Assembly: GCF_035650855.1 (NCBI RefSeq)
Contig: NZ_DASRGV010000066.1
Span: 1 to 18,138, forward strand
Direction of reading: 5' to 3'
DNA from: Actinocrinis sp035650855
GTDB taxonomy: Bacteria; Actinomycetota; Actinomycetes; Streptomycetales; Catenulisporaceae
Length of the DNA stretch: 18,138 bases
The notes beneath the pieces were generated by a model. It searched no databases. It was not told where the DNA came from and was given only the letters and a program-made list of their open reading frames with translations. Every line of letters starts with the position of its first letter. Position 1 is the first letter of the stretch. The translations under genes and the position numbers were made by a program. Below, piece after piece: positions 1-7,492 of this stretch.

Positions 1-716
1 AAGTCGCTCTTGAACACCAGCGCGTCGTCGCTGGAGGCGATGTTGCTGTTGGTGACCGTGAAGTTGGCCGTGTTGATGACGTTGAAGCCGTCCCGGTCGG
101 AGGCGGTGGAGATGGTCAGGTGGTCGACCGTCACGTGGTTGCCGCCGTTGAGCAGGATGCCGAAGTGGCCGCCGTTCTTGATGGTGATCCCGGAGAAGGT
201 CAGCCCGTCGACGACCGCGAGCGAGACCGCCTTGTCGGCCTGGCCCGAGCTGATGCTGCCGGTCTTGAGGTTGCCCGCGCCGTCGATCGTGCCGGAGCCG
301 GTGAACGCGACGTTGGTCAGGTTCTCGCCCCAGATCAGGGCGTCGTGGAAGTGGCTGTGGCCGAAGTCCTGGTACTGCGAGAAGGAGTTCGGCTCGGCGG
401 CGTCGAAGCCGCTGGAGGCCGCGGTGATGGTGGCGCCGGCGTCCAGCTGGAGGTCGACGTTGCTGCGCAGGTGGATGGACACCGACTTGTACTTGCCCGC
501 AGGGAACTCGACGGTCCCGCCGCCGCTCGCGGCGCTCGCCGCGGCGATGGCCTTGTTGATGGCCGCGGTGTCGATGGTCGAGCCGTTGCCGGTGGCGCCG
601 TAGGACTTGACGTTGAAGACCTGGGCTGCGGCCGGGTGTCCGACGGCGAGCGCCGTGGTGGCCGAGGCGGCGAGCAGCCCGCCGGCCGCGGAAAGCGCGA
701 TGAGTGTGCGTTTCAC
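1..716 (-). CDS. GH28 polygalacturonase-like secreted protein (3' end cut by window)
   Basis: Likely hydrolyses a galacturonate-containing polymer outside the cell. The first 238 residues are present and the gene runs off the left edge. The GTG start at 716 is the only plausible one: an in-frame TGA lies 12 nt upstream. GAGGGG sits 14 nt before it, a rather long spacing. Residues 1-31 form a Sec signal peptide (VKRTLIALSAAGGLLAASAT, ending near HPAAAQ). The mature part opens with the beta-helix entry FNVKSYGATGNGSTIDTAAI, common to GH28 and pectate-lyase-fold enzymes. GH28 motifs follow: DRDGFN at 207-212, in the place of the canonical NTDG, and SSDDALVFKSD at 228-238, carrying the Asp pair D230/D231. 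The third and fourth motifs lie beyond the window. It is divergent from the GH28 operon starting at 1099 and has its own promoter at 782-810. The fold is certain; the exact substrate (homogalacturonan or rhamnogalacturonan) is not. Confidence 0.85.
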   Translation of the reverse strand, partial: MKRTLIALSAAGGLLAASATTALAVGHPAAAQVFNVKSYGATGNGSTIDTAAINKAIAAASAASGGGTVEFPAGKYKSVSIHLRSNVDLQLDAGATITAASSGFDAAEPNSFSQYQDFGHSHFHDALIWGENLTNVAFTGSGTIDGAGNLKTGSISSGQADKAVSLAVVDGLTFSGITIKNGGHFGILLNGGNHVTVDHLTISTASDRDGFNVINTANFTVTNSNIASSDDALVFKSD

Positions 717-781
717 GGTTTTTGTTCATTCCCCTCGGTGGACGGACGCGCCGGTGAAAAGGTTTGCTGTCATGCCGGGTT

Positions 782-810
782 GGTGTATCCCCGCGGCCGG
801 ATGACGTCAA
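782..810 (-). promoter_or_regulatory. Putative sigma70-type promoter of the leftward GH28 gene
   Basis: Read on the minus strand, TTGACG (805-810) and TACACC (782-787) are separated by 17 nt (788-804). That is the spacing for the vegetative sigma factor. The start codon at 716 would follow after a leader of roughly 60 nt. The -35 overlaps the palindrome TGACGTCA (802-809). The upstream flank does not contain the TGAAACATC element seen in the opposing promoter, so the two divergent genes may be controlled differently. Confidence 0.5.
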
Positions 811-903
811 AGAGTGTTGATTCACCAGGCCGGACCGCAAATGCCGATTGTCGCTCTGAGCTGCGGCGTAAAGGTCTCTGACTAGGCAGCTGTTGTAACG
901 GAC

Positions 904-951
904 TGAAACATCCGATGAATCGTTGACCCGCTGCGGGCAGAGGTGTAGACC
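904..951 (+). promoter_or_regulatory. Promoter and putative operator of the GH28-GH27-beta-helix operon
   Basis: TTGACC (923-928) and TAGACC (946-951) are separated by 17 nt, a strong actinobacterial sigma70-type promoter. TGAAACATCCG (904-914) begins exactly 19 nt before the -35. The -10 is embedded in AGAGGT-GTAG-ACCTCT (941-946 region), a 6-bp inverted repeat. The same element, spacing and 13-base -10 block GGTGTAGACCTCT recur on the minus strand in front of the GH105 gene (11409-11456). This strongly suggests shared control. The regulator is not encoded in the window. Confidence 0.72.
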
Positions 952-1098
952 TCTCATCCGAGTGCCGAAATCCGCCCGTAACGCCACAGCAGGGTCCTTC
1001 GACACGGCCTCACCGCCCCCAGCACGCCCCTGGAGCAGGTCGGCGCCGCCGCTCCCGGTCGGTCCACTCTTCTTTCCCAAGCCCTCCCGGAGGACTTC

Positions 1099-2556
1099 AT
1101 GAGCAGTACCCCCGACCGCCGCGACGACGTCGCCAGGCCGGCCGTCAGTCGCCGTGGCCTGCTGGCCGCCGGAGCGGCCGTGCTCGGCGCCGCGGCCGCC
1201 GTCCCCCTGCTCGACGCGACCGGCGCGCAGGCGGCGCCGGCTCCCCGGCGGCTGCTGGCGGGCTCCGTCACGCGGGTGCGCACCTCGGCGATCCCGGTGC
1301 TGCCCTGGCCGGCGGCCAACACCATCGTGGCGGACACGAAGCTGCCCGCCTTCCCGTCCGCCACCTTCCCGGTCGCCTCGTACGGCGCCGTCGCCGACGG
1401 CAAGACCGACAACACCGCCGCGTTCGCCAAGGCCATCGCCGCGTGCAACGCCGCGGGCGGCGGGCATGTCACGGTGCCGGCGGGGACGTACGTGACCGGT
1501 GCGATCCACTTGCTCAGCAACGTGGATCTGCACCTGGCCAGCGGTGCGACGCTCAAGTTCAGCGGCGACGCGAGCAAGTACCCGCTCGTGCTGACCCGCT
1601 ACGAGGGCATCGAGTGCATGAACCGCTCACCGATGATCTACGCGCACGGCGCCTCGAACATCGCGCTGACCGGCTCGGGCACCCTCGACGCCTCCGGCAC
1701 GTCCTCGTGGAACCAGGGTTCCGACCGCGCGTACCTGGAGACGCTGGTCGCCAAGGGCGTGCCCGCCAACCAGCGCGTCGTGCCCGGCTCCGGCCACCAG
1801 ATGCGCTCGACCTTTGTCGAGCCCTACTCCTGCGACACGGTGCTGATCCAGGGCGTGACGCTGCACAACTCGCGCTTCTGGCAGCTGCACCCGACGCTGT
1901 GCACGAACGTGACGGTCGACTCGGTCACCACCTCGGCGACCAACTCGAACACCGACGGCTGCGACCCGGAGTGCTGCGACCACGTGGTGATTCAGAACTG
2001 CACGCTGGGCGCCGGAGACGACAACATCGCGATCAAGTCCGGCCGGGACGCCGACGGCCGCAGGATCAACACCCCGTCGCAGAACATCGTCATCGTCGGC
2101 TGCCACATGAGCGGCCCGTGGGGCGCGGTGAGCTGCGGCAGCGAGCTGACCGGCGGCATCCGCAACGTGTACGCGTACAAGATCGTGGCGAACCCGACCC
2201 GGTACGCACTGTATGTGAAGTCGAATACGCAGCGCGGCGGCTTCGCGACCAACATCAACCTCGACAGCATCACCGCGGGGAACCAGAAGGGCGCGTTCGC
2301 CTTCGTCACGATGACCTACAACGGGCAGCACGGCTCGAACAACCCCGACTTCGGCGGCTTCTCGGTCACCAACTCGACGTGCGACAAGGCGCCGTACGCC
2401 TTCGACGTCACCGGCCTGAGCGGCGACCCGGTGCACGGTGTGACCGCATCACACTGCACCTTCACCAACATCGCGCACGGCGCGGACGTGATGAGCAACG
2501 TCACCGGCGTCTCGTTCAGCAACGTCACCATCAACGGCAAGACGGTGACGAAGTGA
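1099..2556 (+). CDS. GH28 family polygalacturonase-like enzyme, Tat-exported
   Basis: Predicted exported glycoside hydrolase of family GH28 (polygalacturonase/rhamnogalacturonase fold), 485 aa. The ATG at 1099 has GGAGG five nt upstream. The N-terminus carries a Tat motif, SRRGLL at 17-22, followed by an Ala-rich core and a likely cleavage near TGAQAAPA. A beta-helix starts at FPVASYGAVADGKTDNTAAF. Catalytic region: NTDG at 284-287 and GAGDDNIAIKSG from about 304, with D307/D308; D286 and this pair match the GH28 catalytic aspartates. The usual GHG motif is replaced by SGPWGAVSCGSE (338-349), and the usual RIK by LYVKSN (371-376). Both substitutions sit in otherwise well aligned context, so substrate choice may be unusual. 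It is the first gene of a tight operon under the promoter at 904-951, and its stop overlaps the next start by four bases (GTGA). Confidence 0.9.
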   Translation: MSSTPDRRDDVARPAVSRRGLLAAGAAVLGAAAAVPLLDATGAQAAPAPRRLLAGSVTRVRTSAIPVLPWPAANTIVADTKLPAFPSATFPVASYGAVADGKTDNTAAFAKAIAACNAAGGGHVTVPAGTYVTGAIHLLSNVDLHLASGATLKFSGDASKYPLVLTRYEGIECMNRSPMIYAHGASNIALTGSGTLDASGTSSWNQGSDRAYLETLVAKGVPANQRVVPGSGHQMRSTFVEPYSCDTVLIQGVTLHNSRFWQLHPTLCTNVTVDSVTTSATNSNTDGCDPECCDHVVIQNCTLGAGDDNIAIKSGRDADGRRINTPSQNIVIVGCHMSGPWGAVSCGSELTGGIRNVYAYKIVANPTRYALYVKSNTQRGGFATNINLDSITAGNQKGAFAFVTMTYNGQHGSNNPDFGGFSVTNSTCDKAPYAFDVTGLSGDPVHGVTASHCTFTNIAHGADVMSNVTGVSFSNVTINGKTVTK

Positions 2557-3797
2557 AGCGGCCGATCAGGGTGCTGACGGCCTTCGCGCTGGCCGCCGGC
2601 GCCGTCACCGCGGCGGCCGTCGCGCAGACCCCCGCCGAGGCGCTGGCCAACGGCCTGGCGCTGACCCCGCCGATGGGCTTCAACGATTGGAACGCGGTCG
2701 GTTGCGGCACCAGCGAGGCGTTCATCAAGCAGACCGCGGACTTCTTCCACACCCACAAGCTGTCTGACGGCGGCACCCTGCAGCAGCACGGCTATCAGTA
2801 CGTCAACATCGATGACTGCTGGGCGCTGTCGAGCCGCGACTCGCACGGCAACCTGGTCCCCGACCCGAAGAAGTTCCCTGACGGCATCTCGGGCACCGCG
2901 GCCTACGTGCACTCCCTTGGCCTCAAGCTCGGGCTCTACAACGACTCCGGTCTCAAGACGTGCAGCTCGCACGGCTTCCCCGGCTCGTTCCAGCACGAGG
3001 CTCAGGACGCGCTCCAATTCGCGAAGTGGGGCGTGGACTACCTCAAGGACGACAACTGCAACCAGGCCTCCGGACAGGACACCCGCGCCGCCACGATCCA
3101 GCGCTACACCGCGATGCGCGACGGCCTGGCCGCCGCCCAGAAGCAGACGGGGCAGGCGATCGTGTTCAGCATCTGCCAGAAGGGCGACAACGGGATCAAC
3201 ACCGAGGACTGGTCGCCGCAGGTGGGCAACCTGTGGCGGACCACCAGCGACGTGCACACGAACTGGACCCGGCTGGATTCGATCATCGACAAGAACATCC
3301 CACTGGCCCAGTACGCCGGGCCCGGCGCGTGGAACGACCCGGACATGCTGGAGGTCGGCAACGCCGGGCTGACCGCGACCGAGCAGCGCACCCAGTTCAG
3401 CATGTGGTCCGAGATGGCCGCACCGCTGCTGATCGGCACCAAGCTCGCCTCCGCGACGACGCAGACCCTTGACATCCTCGGCAACGCGGAGGTCATCGCG
3501 GTCGACCAGGACTCCCTCGGCAAGCAGGGCGTGCAGGTCAGCGACAAGAGCGGGCTGCGGGTGCTGGCCAAGAAGCTGGCGAACGGCGACGTCGCGGTGG
3601 CGTTCTTCAACGAGACCGGTGCGACCGCGTCCATTTCCACCACGGCCGGCGCCGTCGGAGTCGGCGGCGCCGCGAGCTACGCGCTGCGGGACCTGTGGGC
3701 GCATAAGACCACGAATACGACTGGTTCGTCGTGGACTGAGAGCGTTCCCTCGCACGGCACGGTGCTGCTGCGCATTCATCCGACCACCGCGAAGTGA
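2553..3797 (+). CDS. GH27 alpha-galactosidase (or beta-L-arabinopyranosidase), secreted
   Basis: Retaining glycosidase of family GH27, 414 aa, predicted to remove terminal galactose or arabinopyranose from polysaccharide side chains outside the cell. The GTG start at 2553 overlaps the preceding GH28 stop as GTGA. No strong Shine-Dalgarno is seen, so it is probably translated by coupling. The Sec signal peptide spans about residues 1-32. GH27 hallmarks: TPPMGFNDWNAVGC (38-51), GYQYVNIDDCW (80-90), KLGLYNDSG, WGVDYLKDDNCN with likely nucleophile D167, WRTTSDVHTNW with likely acid/base D233, and GPGAWNDPDMLEVGN. The (beta/alpha)8 barrel is followed by a short beta-sandwich ending near 414, with no added carbohydrate-binding module. 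Galactosidase versus arabinopyranosidase cannot be decided by eye; the intact DDCW favours alpha-galactosidase. The next start lies 11 nt downstream. Confidence 0.9.
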   Translation: MKRPIRVLTAFALAAGAVTAAAVAQTPAEALANGLALTPPMGFNDWNAVGCGTSEAFIKQTADFFHTHKLSDGGTLQQHGYQYVNIDDCWALSSRDSHGNLVPDPKKFPDGISGTAAYVHSLGLKLGLYNDSGLKTCSSHGFPGSFQHEAQDALQFAKWGVDYLKDDNCNQASGQDTRAATIQRYTAMRDGLAAAQKQTGQAIVFSICQKGDNGINTEDWSPQVGNLWRTTSDVHTNWTRLDSIIDKNIPLAQYAGPGAWNDPDMLEVGNAGLTATEQRTQFSMWSEMAAPLLIGTKLASATTQTLDILGNAEVIAVDQDSLGKQGVQVSDKSGLRVLAKKLANGDVAVAFFNETGATASISTTAGAVGVGGAASYALRDLWAHKTTNTTGSSWTESVPSHGTVLLRIHPTTAK

Positions 3798-3808
3798 AGG
3801 GATCGGCC

Positions 3809-5788
3809 ATGATCAGCAGAAGAAGTACCTGGCTGGCCGCCGCGGCGGTCGGCGTCTCCACGGCGCTCACGGGGCTGGCCGCGCACGGAGCCGCGGCCGC
3901 GAGCCCCGTCAGCTTCTACGTCTCCCCCACGGGCAGCGACAGCAATTCGGGCACCAGCGCGTCGAGTCCGTTCGGCACGCTCGCTCACGCGCAGTCGGCC
4001 GTGCGCTCAGCGCTGGCGGCCGGTTCCGGTCCGATCACGGTCAACCTGGCCGGCGGTGACTTCCGACTCAGCAGCCCGCTGACGTTCACCGCGGCCGACT
4101 CCGGCAGCTCGGGCGCCGACGTCACCTGGCAGGCCGAAGCCGGGGCGTCCCCGGTCGTCAGCGGCGGCGTGCAGGTCACCGGCTGGCAGCAGACCGACCC
4201 GACCAAGAACATCTGGTCCGCGCCGGTCTCCTCCTCCCTCAACACGCGGCAGCTGTACATCAACGGCACGCGCGTGCCGCGGGCCAGCGGCAGCCTGCCA
4301 GTGTCGGTGAAGCAGACCTCGACCGGCTACACCACCTCGTCCGGCGACCCGATGGCGAAGTGGCGCAATCCGTCAGCTATCGAATTCGTGTACCGCGGCG
4401 GCCTGGGCGCGTGGACCGAACCGCGCTGCCCGGTCTCCTCGATCAGCTCGACGACCATCACGATGGCGCAGCCCTGCTGGAACAACTCGACCCAGCGGGT
4501 GATGCGGACCGACGGCTCCGGCCGCACCTACGAGCTGGTCGGCCGCAAGTCGATCACCGAGTCGCCGACCTCCGTGGAGAATGCCTACGAACTGCTCACC
4601 GCAGGGCACTGGTACCTCGACCCGTCCGCGCACCGGATCTACTACATTCCGCGCAGCGGCGAGACGATCGGCGGCGAGGACGTCGAAGCGGCCGCGCTGC
4701 CGACGCTGATCTCGGCAATCGGAACAGCCAGTTCACCCGTACACAACCTGGTCTTCCGCGGGATCCAGTTCTCGTACGCGACCGACACCCAGACCAGCGG
4801 CCCCGAGGGCTTCTCGGAGATTCAGGCTACGTACACGATCACCGGCACGCACGGCTATGCGACGCAGGGCCTGTGCACCTTCGTGTCCGGCGGCACCTGC
4901 CCATACGGCAACTGGACCAAGATGCCCGGCAACGTCTCGCTGGCCTACGACCACGACGTCACCTTCGACCACGACTACTTCGTGCACCTCGGCGCGGCCG
5001 GGCTCGACCTGGGCGACGGCTCGCAGAACGACACGGTCGAAGGGTCCGTATTCACCGACATCTCGGGCAACGGCCTGGACCTGGCGGGCGTGGACATCAC
5101 CGAGCCGGCCAACGCGGCGCAGCACACCAGCGGCAACGCCATCGCGGACAACCACTTCTACAACACCTCGGTGGAGTACCACGGCGGCGTCGCGATCGAC
5201 ATCGGCTACGCCGAGACGACCACGGTCGCGCACAACCAGCTCGACCACCTGCCGTACACCGGGATCTCGGTGGGCTGGGGCGGCTGGCCGGACAAGGTGA
5301 AGCTGCCGGCCGAGCCGAACTACTCCAACCACAACCTGTTCTCGGACAACCTGATCTACAACCACATGTCAGTGCTCGCCGACGGCGGCGCGATCTACAC
5401 CAACGGCATCACCGGCAGCTCGCTGGCCAACGGCGAGCACATCACCGGGACGCTGGTGCACGACCAGATCGCCACCGCCGGACACGGCCTGTACACAGAC
5501 AACGGGTCGAGCTACATCACGATCACCGGCAACGGCGAGTACAACATCGCCGCGACCGTCTGGGGCAGCAAGCACACCAACTACACGCTGAACAACGGCA
5601 CCTACGACCCGCTGGACATCGAGGGCAACTACTGGACCAACGGCCCGGCGGACTACAACGCGAAGGCCGTGCTGATCAAGAACAACACCAACATCACCAG
5701 CGCGAGCCAGATCCCGGCGAGCATCACGGACAACGCAGGGCTCGAATCCGGCTTCAAGTCGATCCTGAACTGGCAGCCGGCCCGCTGA
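3809..5788 (+). CDS. Secreted right-handed parallel beta-helix protein, GH141-like
   Basis: Large exported beta-helix protein, 659 aa, likely a glycosidase. ATG 3809 is preferred: AAGGGA lies six nt upstream. A GTG at 3794 would be in frame and overlap the previous stop, but has no Shine-Dalgarno. The signal peptide spans roughly 1-31 and has an Arg pair (ISRRSTWLA), so Tat export is possible although the hydrophobic +2/+3 positions are not classical. The mature N-terminus FYVSPTGSDSNSGT (36-49) and the following RQLYINGTRVPRA (147-159) are typical of the large beta-helix group that includes GH141 (alpha-L-fucosidase/xylanase, known from rhamnogalacturonan II breakdown) and GH120-like enzymes. 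Helical coils with many Asn/Asp/His repeats run through about residues 300-600, including HLPYTGISVGWGGW. It is the third gene of the GH28-GH27 operon. The family call rests on recognised N-terminal style and architecture, not on mapped catalytic residues. Confidence 0.7.
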   Translation: MISRRSTWLAAAAVGVSTALTGLAAHGAAAASPVSFYVSPTGSDSNSGTSASSPFGTLAHAQSAVRSALAAGSGPITVNLAGGDFRLSSPLTFTAADSGSSGADVTWQAEAGASPVVSGGVQVTGWQQTDPTKNIWSAPVSSSLNTRQLYINGTRVPRASGSLPVSVKQTSTGYTTSSGDPMAKWRNPSAIEFVYRGGLGAWTEPRCPVSSISSTTITMAQPCWNNSTQRVMRTDGSGRTYELVGRKSITESPTSVENAYELLTAGHWYLDPSAHRIYYIPRSGETIGGEDVEAAALPTLISAIGTASSPVHNLVFRGIQFSYATDTQTSGPEGFSEIQATYTITGTHGYATQGLCTFVSGGTCPYGNWTKMPGNVSLAYDHDVTFDHDYFVHLGAAGLDLGDGSQNDTVEGSVFTDISGNGLDLAGVDITEPANAAQHTSGNAIADNHFYNTSVEYHGGVAIDIGYAETTTVAHNQLDHLPYTGISVGWGGWPDKVKLPAEPNYSNHNLFSDNLIYNHMSVLADGGAIYTNGITGSSLANGEHITGTLVHDQIATAGHGLYTDNGSSYITITGNGEYNIAATVWGSKHTNYTLNNGTYDPLDIEGNYWTNGPADYNAKAVLIKNNTNITSASQIPASITDNAGLESGFKSILNWQPAR

Positions 5789-5818
5789 CCGGCGTCCGCG
5801 GCGAAGCACGCAGCAGCC

Positions 5819-5862
5819 GGCCGGGGCGTCCGCGAAGTCACCGCATCGCGAGCGCCCCGGCC
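5819..5862 (+). terminator. Hairpin between beta-helix gene and second GH27 gene
   Basis: GGCCGGGGCG (5819-5828) and CGCCCCGGCC (5853-5862) form a perfect 10-bp stem. An inner 5-bp stem CGCGA/TCGCG (5831-5835, 5846-5850) lies in the loop. No T-run follows, as is usual in GC-rich actinomycetes. It could end or attenuate transcription from the upstream operon before the GH27 gene at 5952. Promoter elements between the hairpin and that gene are not evident, so partial read-through is possible. Confidence 0.5.
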
Positions 5863-5951
5863 GTCCGTGTCCCTCGTCCCGGCCACAACGTTCCGCTCCC
5901 CCGCCCGCGGCCGAGGCATGTCCTCGCGCGAAAAACCCGGAAGGAGATCGC

Positions 5952-7319
5952 GTGCGCACGCGATCCGGAAAGACCACCACCCTGGTGGCCCTGGCGCTCA
6001 CCGCGTCCGCAGCCGCCTTCGCGTTCGGCGCCCTGAACGCGACCAGCGCCCAAGCGGAGAGCAACGGCGTGGGTGCCACGCCCGCGCTGGGCTGGAGCAG
6101 CTGGAGCTTCATCCGGCACGATCCGACCGCCGCGAAGATCGACGCCCAGGCGGATGCGATGAAGAGCAGCGGCCTGGCGTCGGTGGGGTACCAGTACGTC
6201 AATGTCGACGACTTCTGGTACCAGTGTCCCGGCAATCAGGGCCCGAACGTGGACGCGAACGGCCGCTGGGTCACCGACGCCACGAAGTTCCCGCCCAGCG
6301 GCTCGACCAACGGCATCCAGGTCGTCGCCAACCACGTGCACGCCGACGGGCTCAAGTTCGGCCTCTACGTCACTCCTGGCGTTTCGCATCAGGCCGTGGT
6401 GGCGAACAGCCACATCCTGGGCACCACGTACCGCATCGACGACATCGCGACCACGACCGGCGAGAAGAACTACAACTGCAAGGGCATGGTAGGGATCGAC
6501 TACACCAAGCCCGGCGCACAAGAGTTCATCAACTCGTGGGCGGATGAGTTCGCCTCCTGGGGCGTGGACTACGTCAAGATCGACGGCGTCGGCACGAGCG
6601 ACATCGCCGACGTCAAGGCGTGGTCTGCGGCGCTGCGGCAGACCGGTCGGCCGATCCACCTGGAGCTGTCCAACAACCTGGCCATCTCCGCCGCGGCCAC
6701 CTGGAAGCAGTACTCGAACGGCTGGCGCACCGGCGGCGACATCGAGTGCTACCACTGCGAAAGCGGCGGCAGCAGCTACCCGCTGACCAGCTGGAACAGC
6801 GTGCAGTCCCGATTCGCCCAGGTCGCGAACTGGCAGCCGTACGGCGGCCCCGGCGCATTCAACGACTACGACTCGATCGAGGTCGGCAACGGCGCGAACG
6901 ACGGACTGACGGCGGCCGAACGCCAATCGCAGCTGAGCCTGTGGGCGATGGCTTCCTCACCGCTGATCCTGGGCACCGACCTGACCCACCTCGACGCGAC
7001 CGATCTCGGTTTCCTGAAGAACACCCGCGTGCTGGCCGTGGACCAGGACGCGATCGACGCGCGCCGCATCGTCAGCAACAGCAATCAGCAGGTCTATGCG
7101 AAGACTGAGAAGAACGGCGACGTCATCGTCGCGCTGTTCAACTACAGCGGCACCGCGAGCCAGAGCGTCAGCGTCAGCCTCGCTTCCGCCGGCCTGAGCG
7201 GCAAGGGCACGGCCGTGGACCTGTGGAGCGGCGCCTCGATCGGCACGGTGAGCGGCACCTACAGCGTGCATCTCGGTGCCGGAGCGGTGCGGTTGCTGCG
7301 GATCACTCCGCAGTCGTAA
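5952..7319 (+). CDS. GH27 family glycosidase, secreted (second paralogue)
   Basis: Second exported GH27 enzyme, 455 aa. The GTG start at 5952 has AAGGAG five nt upstream. The signal peptide spans about residues 1-36 (LVALALTASAAAFAFGAL core, cleavage near AQAES). Barrel motifs: TPALGWSSWSF (43-53), GYQYVNVDDFWY (79-90), LKFGLYVTPGV, WGVDYVKIDGVG with likely nucleophile D211, NGWRTGGDIECY with likely acid/base D263, and GPGAFNDYDSIEVGN. A C-terminal beta-sandwich ends at residue 455. Compared with the neighbour at 2553 it has DDFW instead of DDCW, KIDG instead of KDDNC, and a roughly 40-residue longer barrel. It therefore belongs to a different GH27 subgroup and is not a recent duplicate. It probably acts on a different galactosyl or arabinopyranosyl linkage of the same polymer. 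A terminator-like hairpin follows at 7350-7383. Confidence 0.88.
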   Translation: MRTRSGKTTTLVALALTASAAAFAFGALNATSAQAESNGVGATPALGWSSWSFIRHDPTAAKIDAQADAMKSSGLASVGYQYVNVDDFWYQCPGNQGPNVDANGRWVTDATKFPPSGSTNGIQVVANHVHADGLKFGLYVTPGVSHQAVVANSHILGTTYRIDDIATTTGEKNYNCKGMVGIDYTKPGAQEFINSWADEFASWGVDYVKIDGVGTSDIADVKAWSAALRQTGRPIHLELSNNLAISAAATWKQYSNGWRTGGDIECYHCESGGSSYPLTSWNSVQSRFAQVANWQPYGGPGAFNDYDSIEVGNGANDGLTAAERQSQLSLWAMASSPLILGTDLTHLDATDLGFLKNTRVLAVDQDAIDARRIVSNSNQQVYAKTEKNGDVIVALFNYSGTASQSVSVSLASAGLSGKGTAVDLWSGASIGTVSGTYSVHLGAGAVRLLRITPQS

Positions 7320-7349
7320 GGCCGACCAGCCGTCGGGCCGACGCGAGCA

Positions 7350-7383
7350 CCGTCCGCACCCGAGCCGCGCCGGGTGCGGACGG
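7350..7383 (+). terminator. Hairpin terminator after second GH27 gene
   Basis: CCGTCCGCACCCG (7350-7362) pairs perfectly with CGGGTGCGGACGG (7371-7383), giving a 13-bp stem and an 8-nt loop, 30 nt after the GH27 stop. It is a GC-rich stem without a T-run, a common actinomycete terminator form. Confidence 0.65.
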
Positions 7384-7440
7384 ATCGAGAACACCCGGAG
7401 GGCGCGTGTACGCCTCGCCTCTGGTACCGCCCGACACCGG

Positions 7441-7492
7441 ACAGACGGACAAGACAAAACAGATAAGACAGATAAGACAGACAGGAGTATCG
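7441..7492 (+). repeat. A-rich CAGATAAGA tandem repeat in the leader of the DUF1080 gene
   Basis: Two perfect copies of CAGATAAGA (7460-7468 and 7469-7477) plus a partial third (CAGACAGG) sit directly before the AGGAG and ATG. The whole 52-base stretch is A/G/C with almost no T, and is strikingly A-rich for this genome. It would form an unstructured ribosome entry leader. It may also be a short simple-repeat expansion. Confidence 0.6.

Larger units (their letters stand above)
717..1098. other. Divergent intergenic region between two GH28 genes
   Basis: This 382-base gap holds no gene. It contains the leftward promoter for the GH28 gene ending at the window edge (782-810) and the rightward promoter with a putative operator for the GH28-GH27-beta-helix operon (904-951). 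About 140 nt of untranslated leader follow the rightward promoter. A perfect 8-bp palindrome TGACGTCA at 802-809 overlaps the -35 of the leftward promoter. The section around 715-960 is clearly less GC-rich than the flanking genes, as expected of a regulatory region. Confidence 0.75.

Noticed and set aside
811..829. Possible third copy of the TGAAACATC operator before the leftward GH28 promoter
   Set aside because: The sequence 19 nt upstream of that -35 shares only a short TGAATC-like piece, not the element itself.
1443..2552. Open frame reading into the first GH27 gene from within the GH28 gene
   Set aside because: The upstream part is an out-of-frame shadow of GH28; the GTG at 2553 with the signal peptide directly after it marks the true GH27 start.
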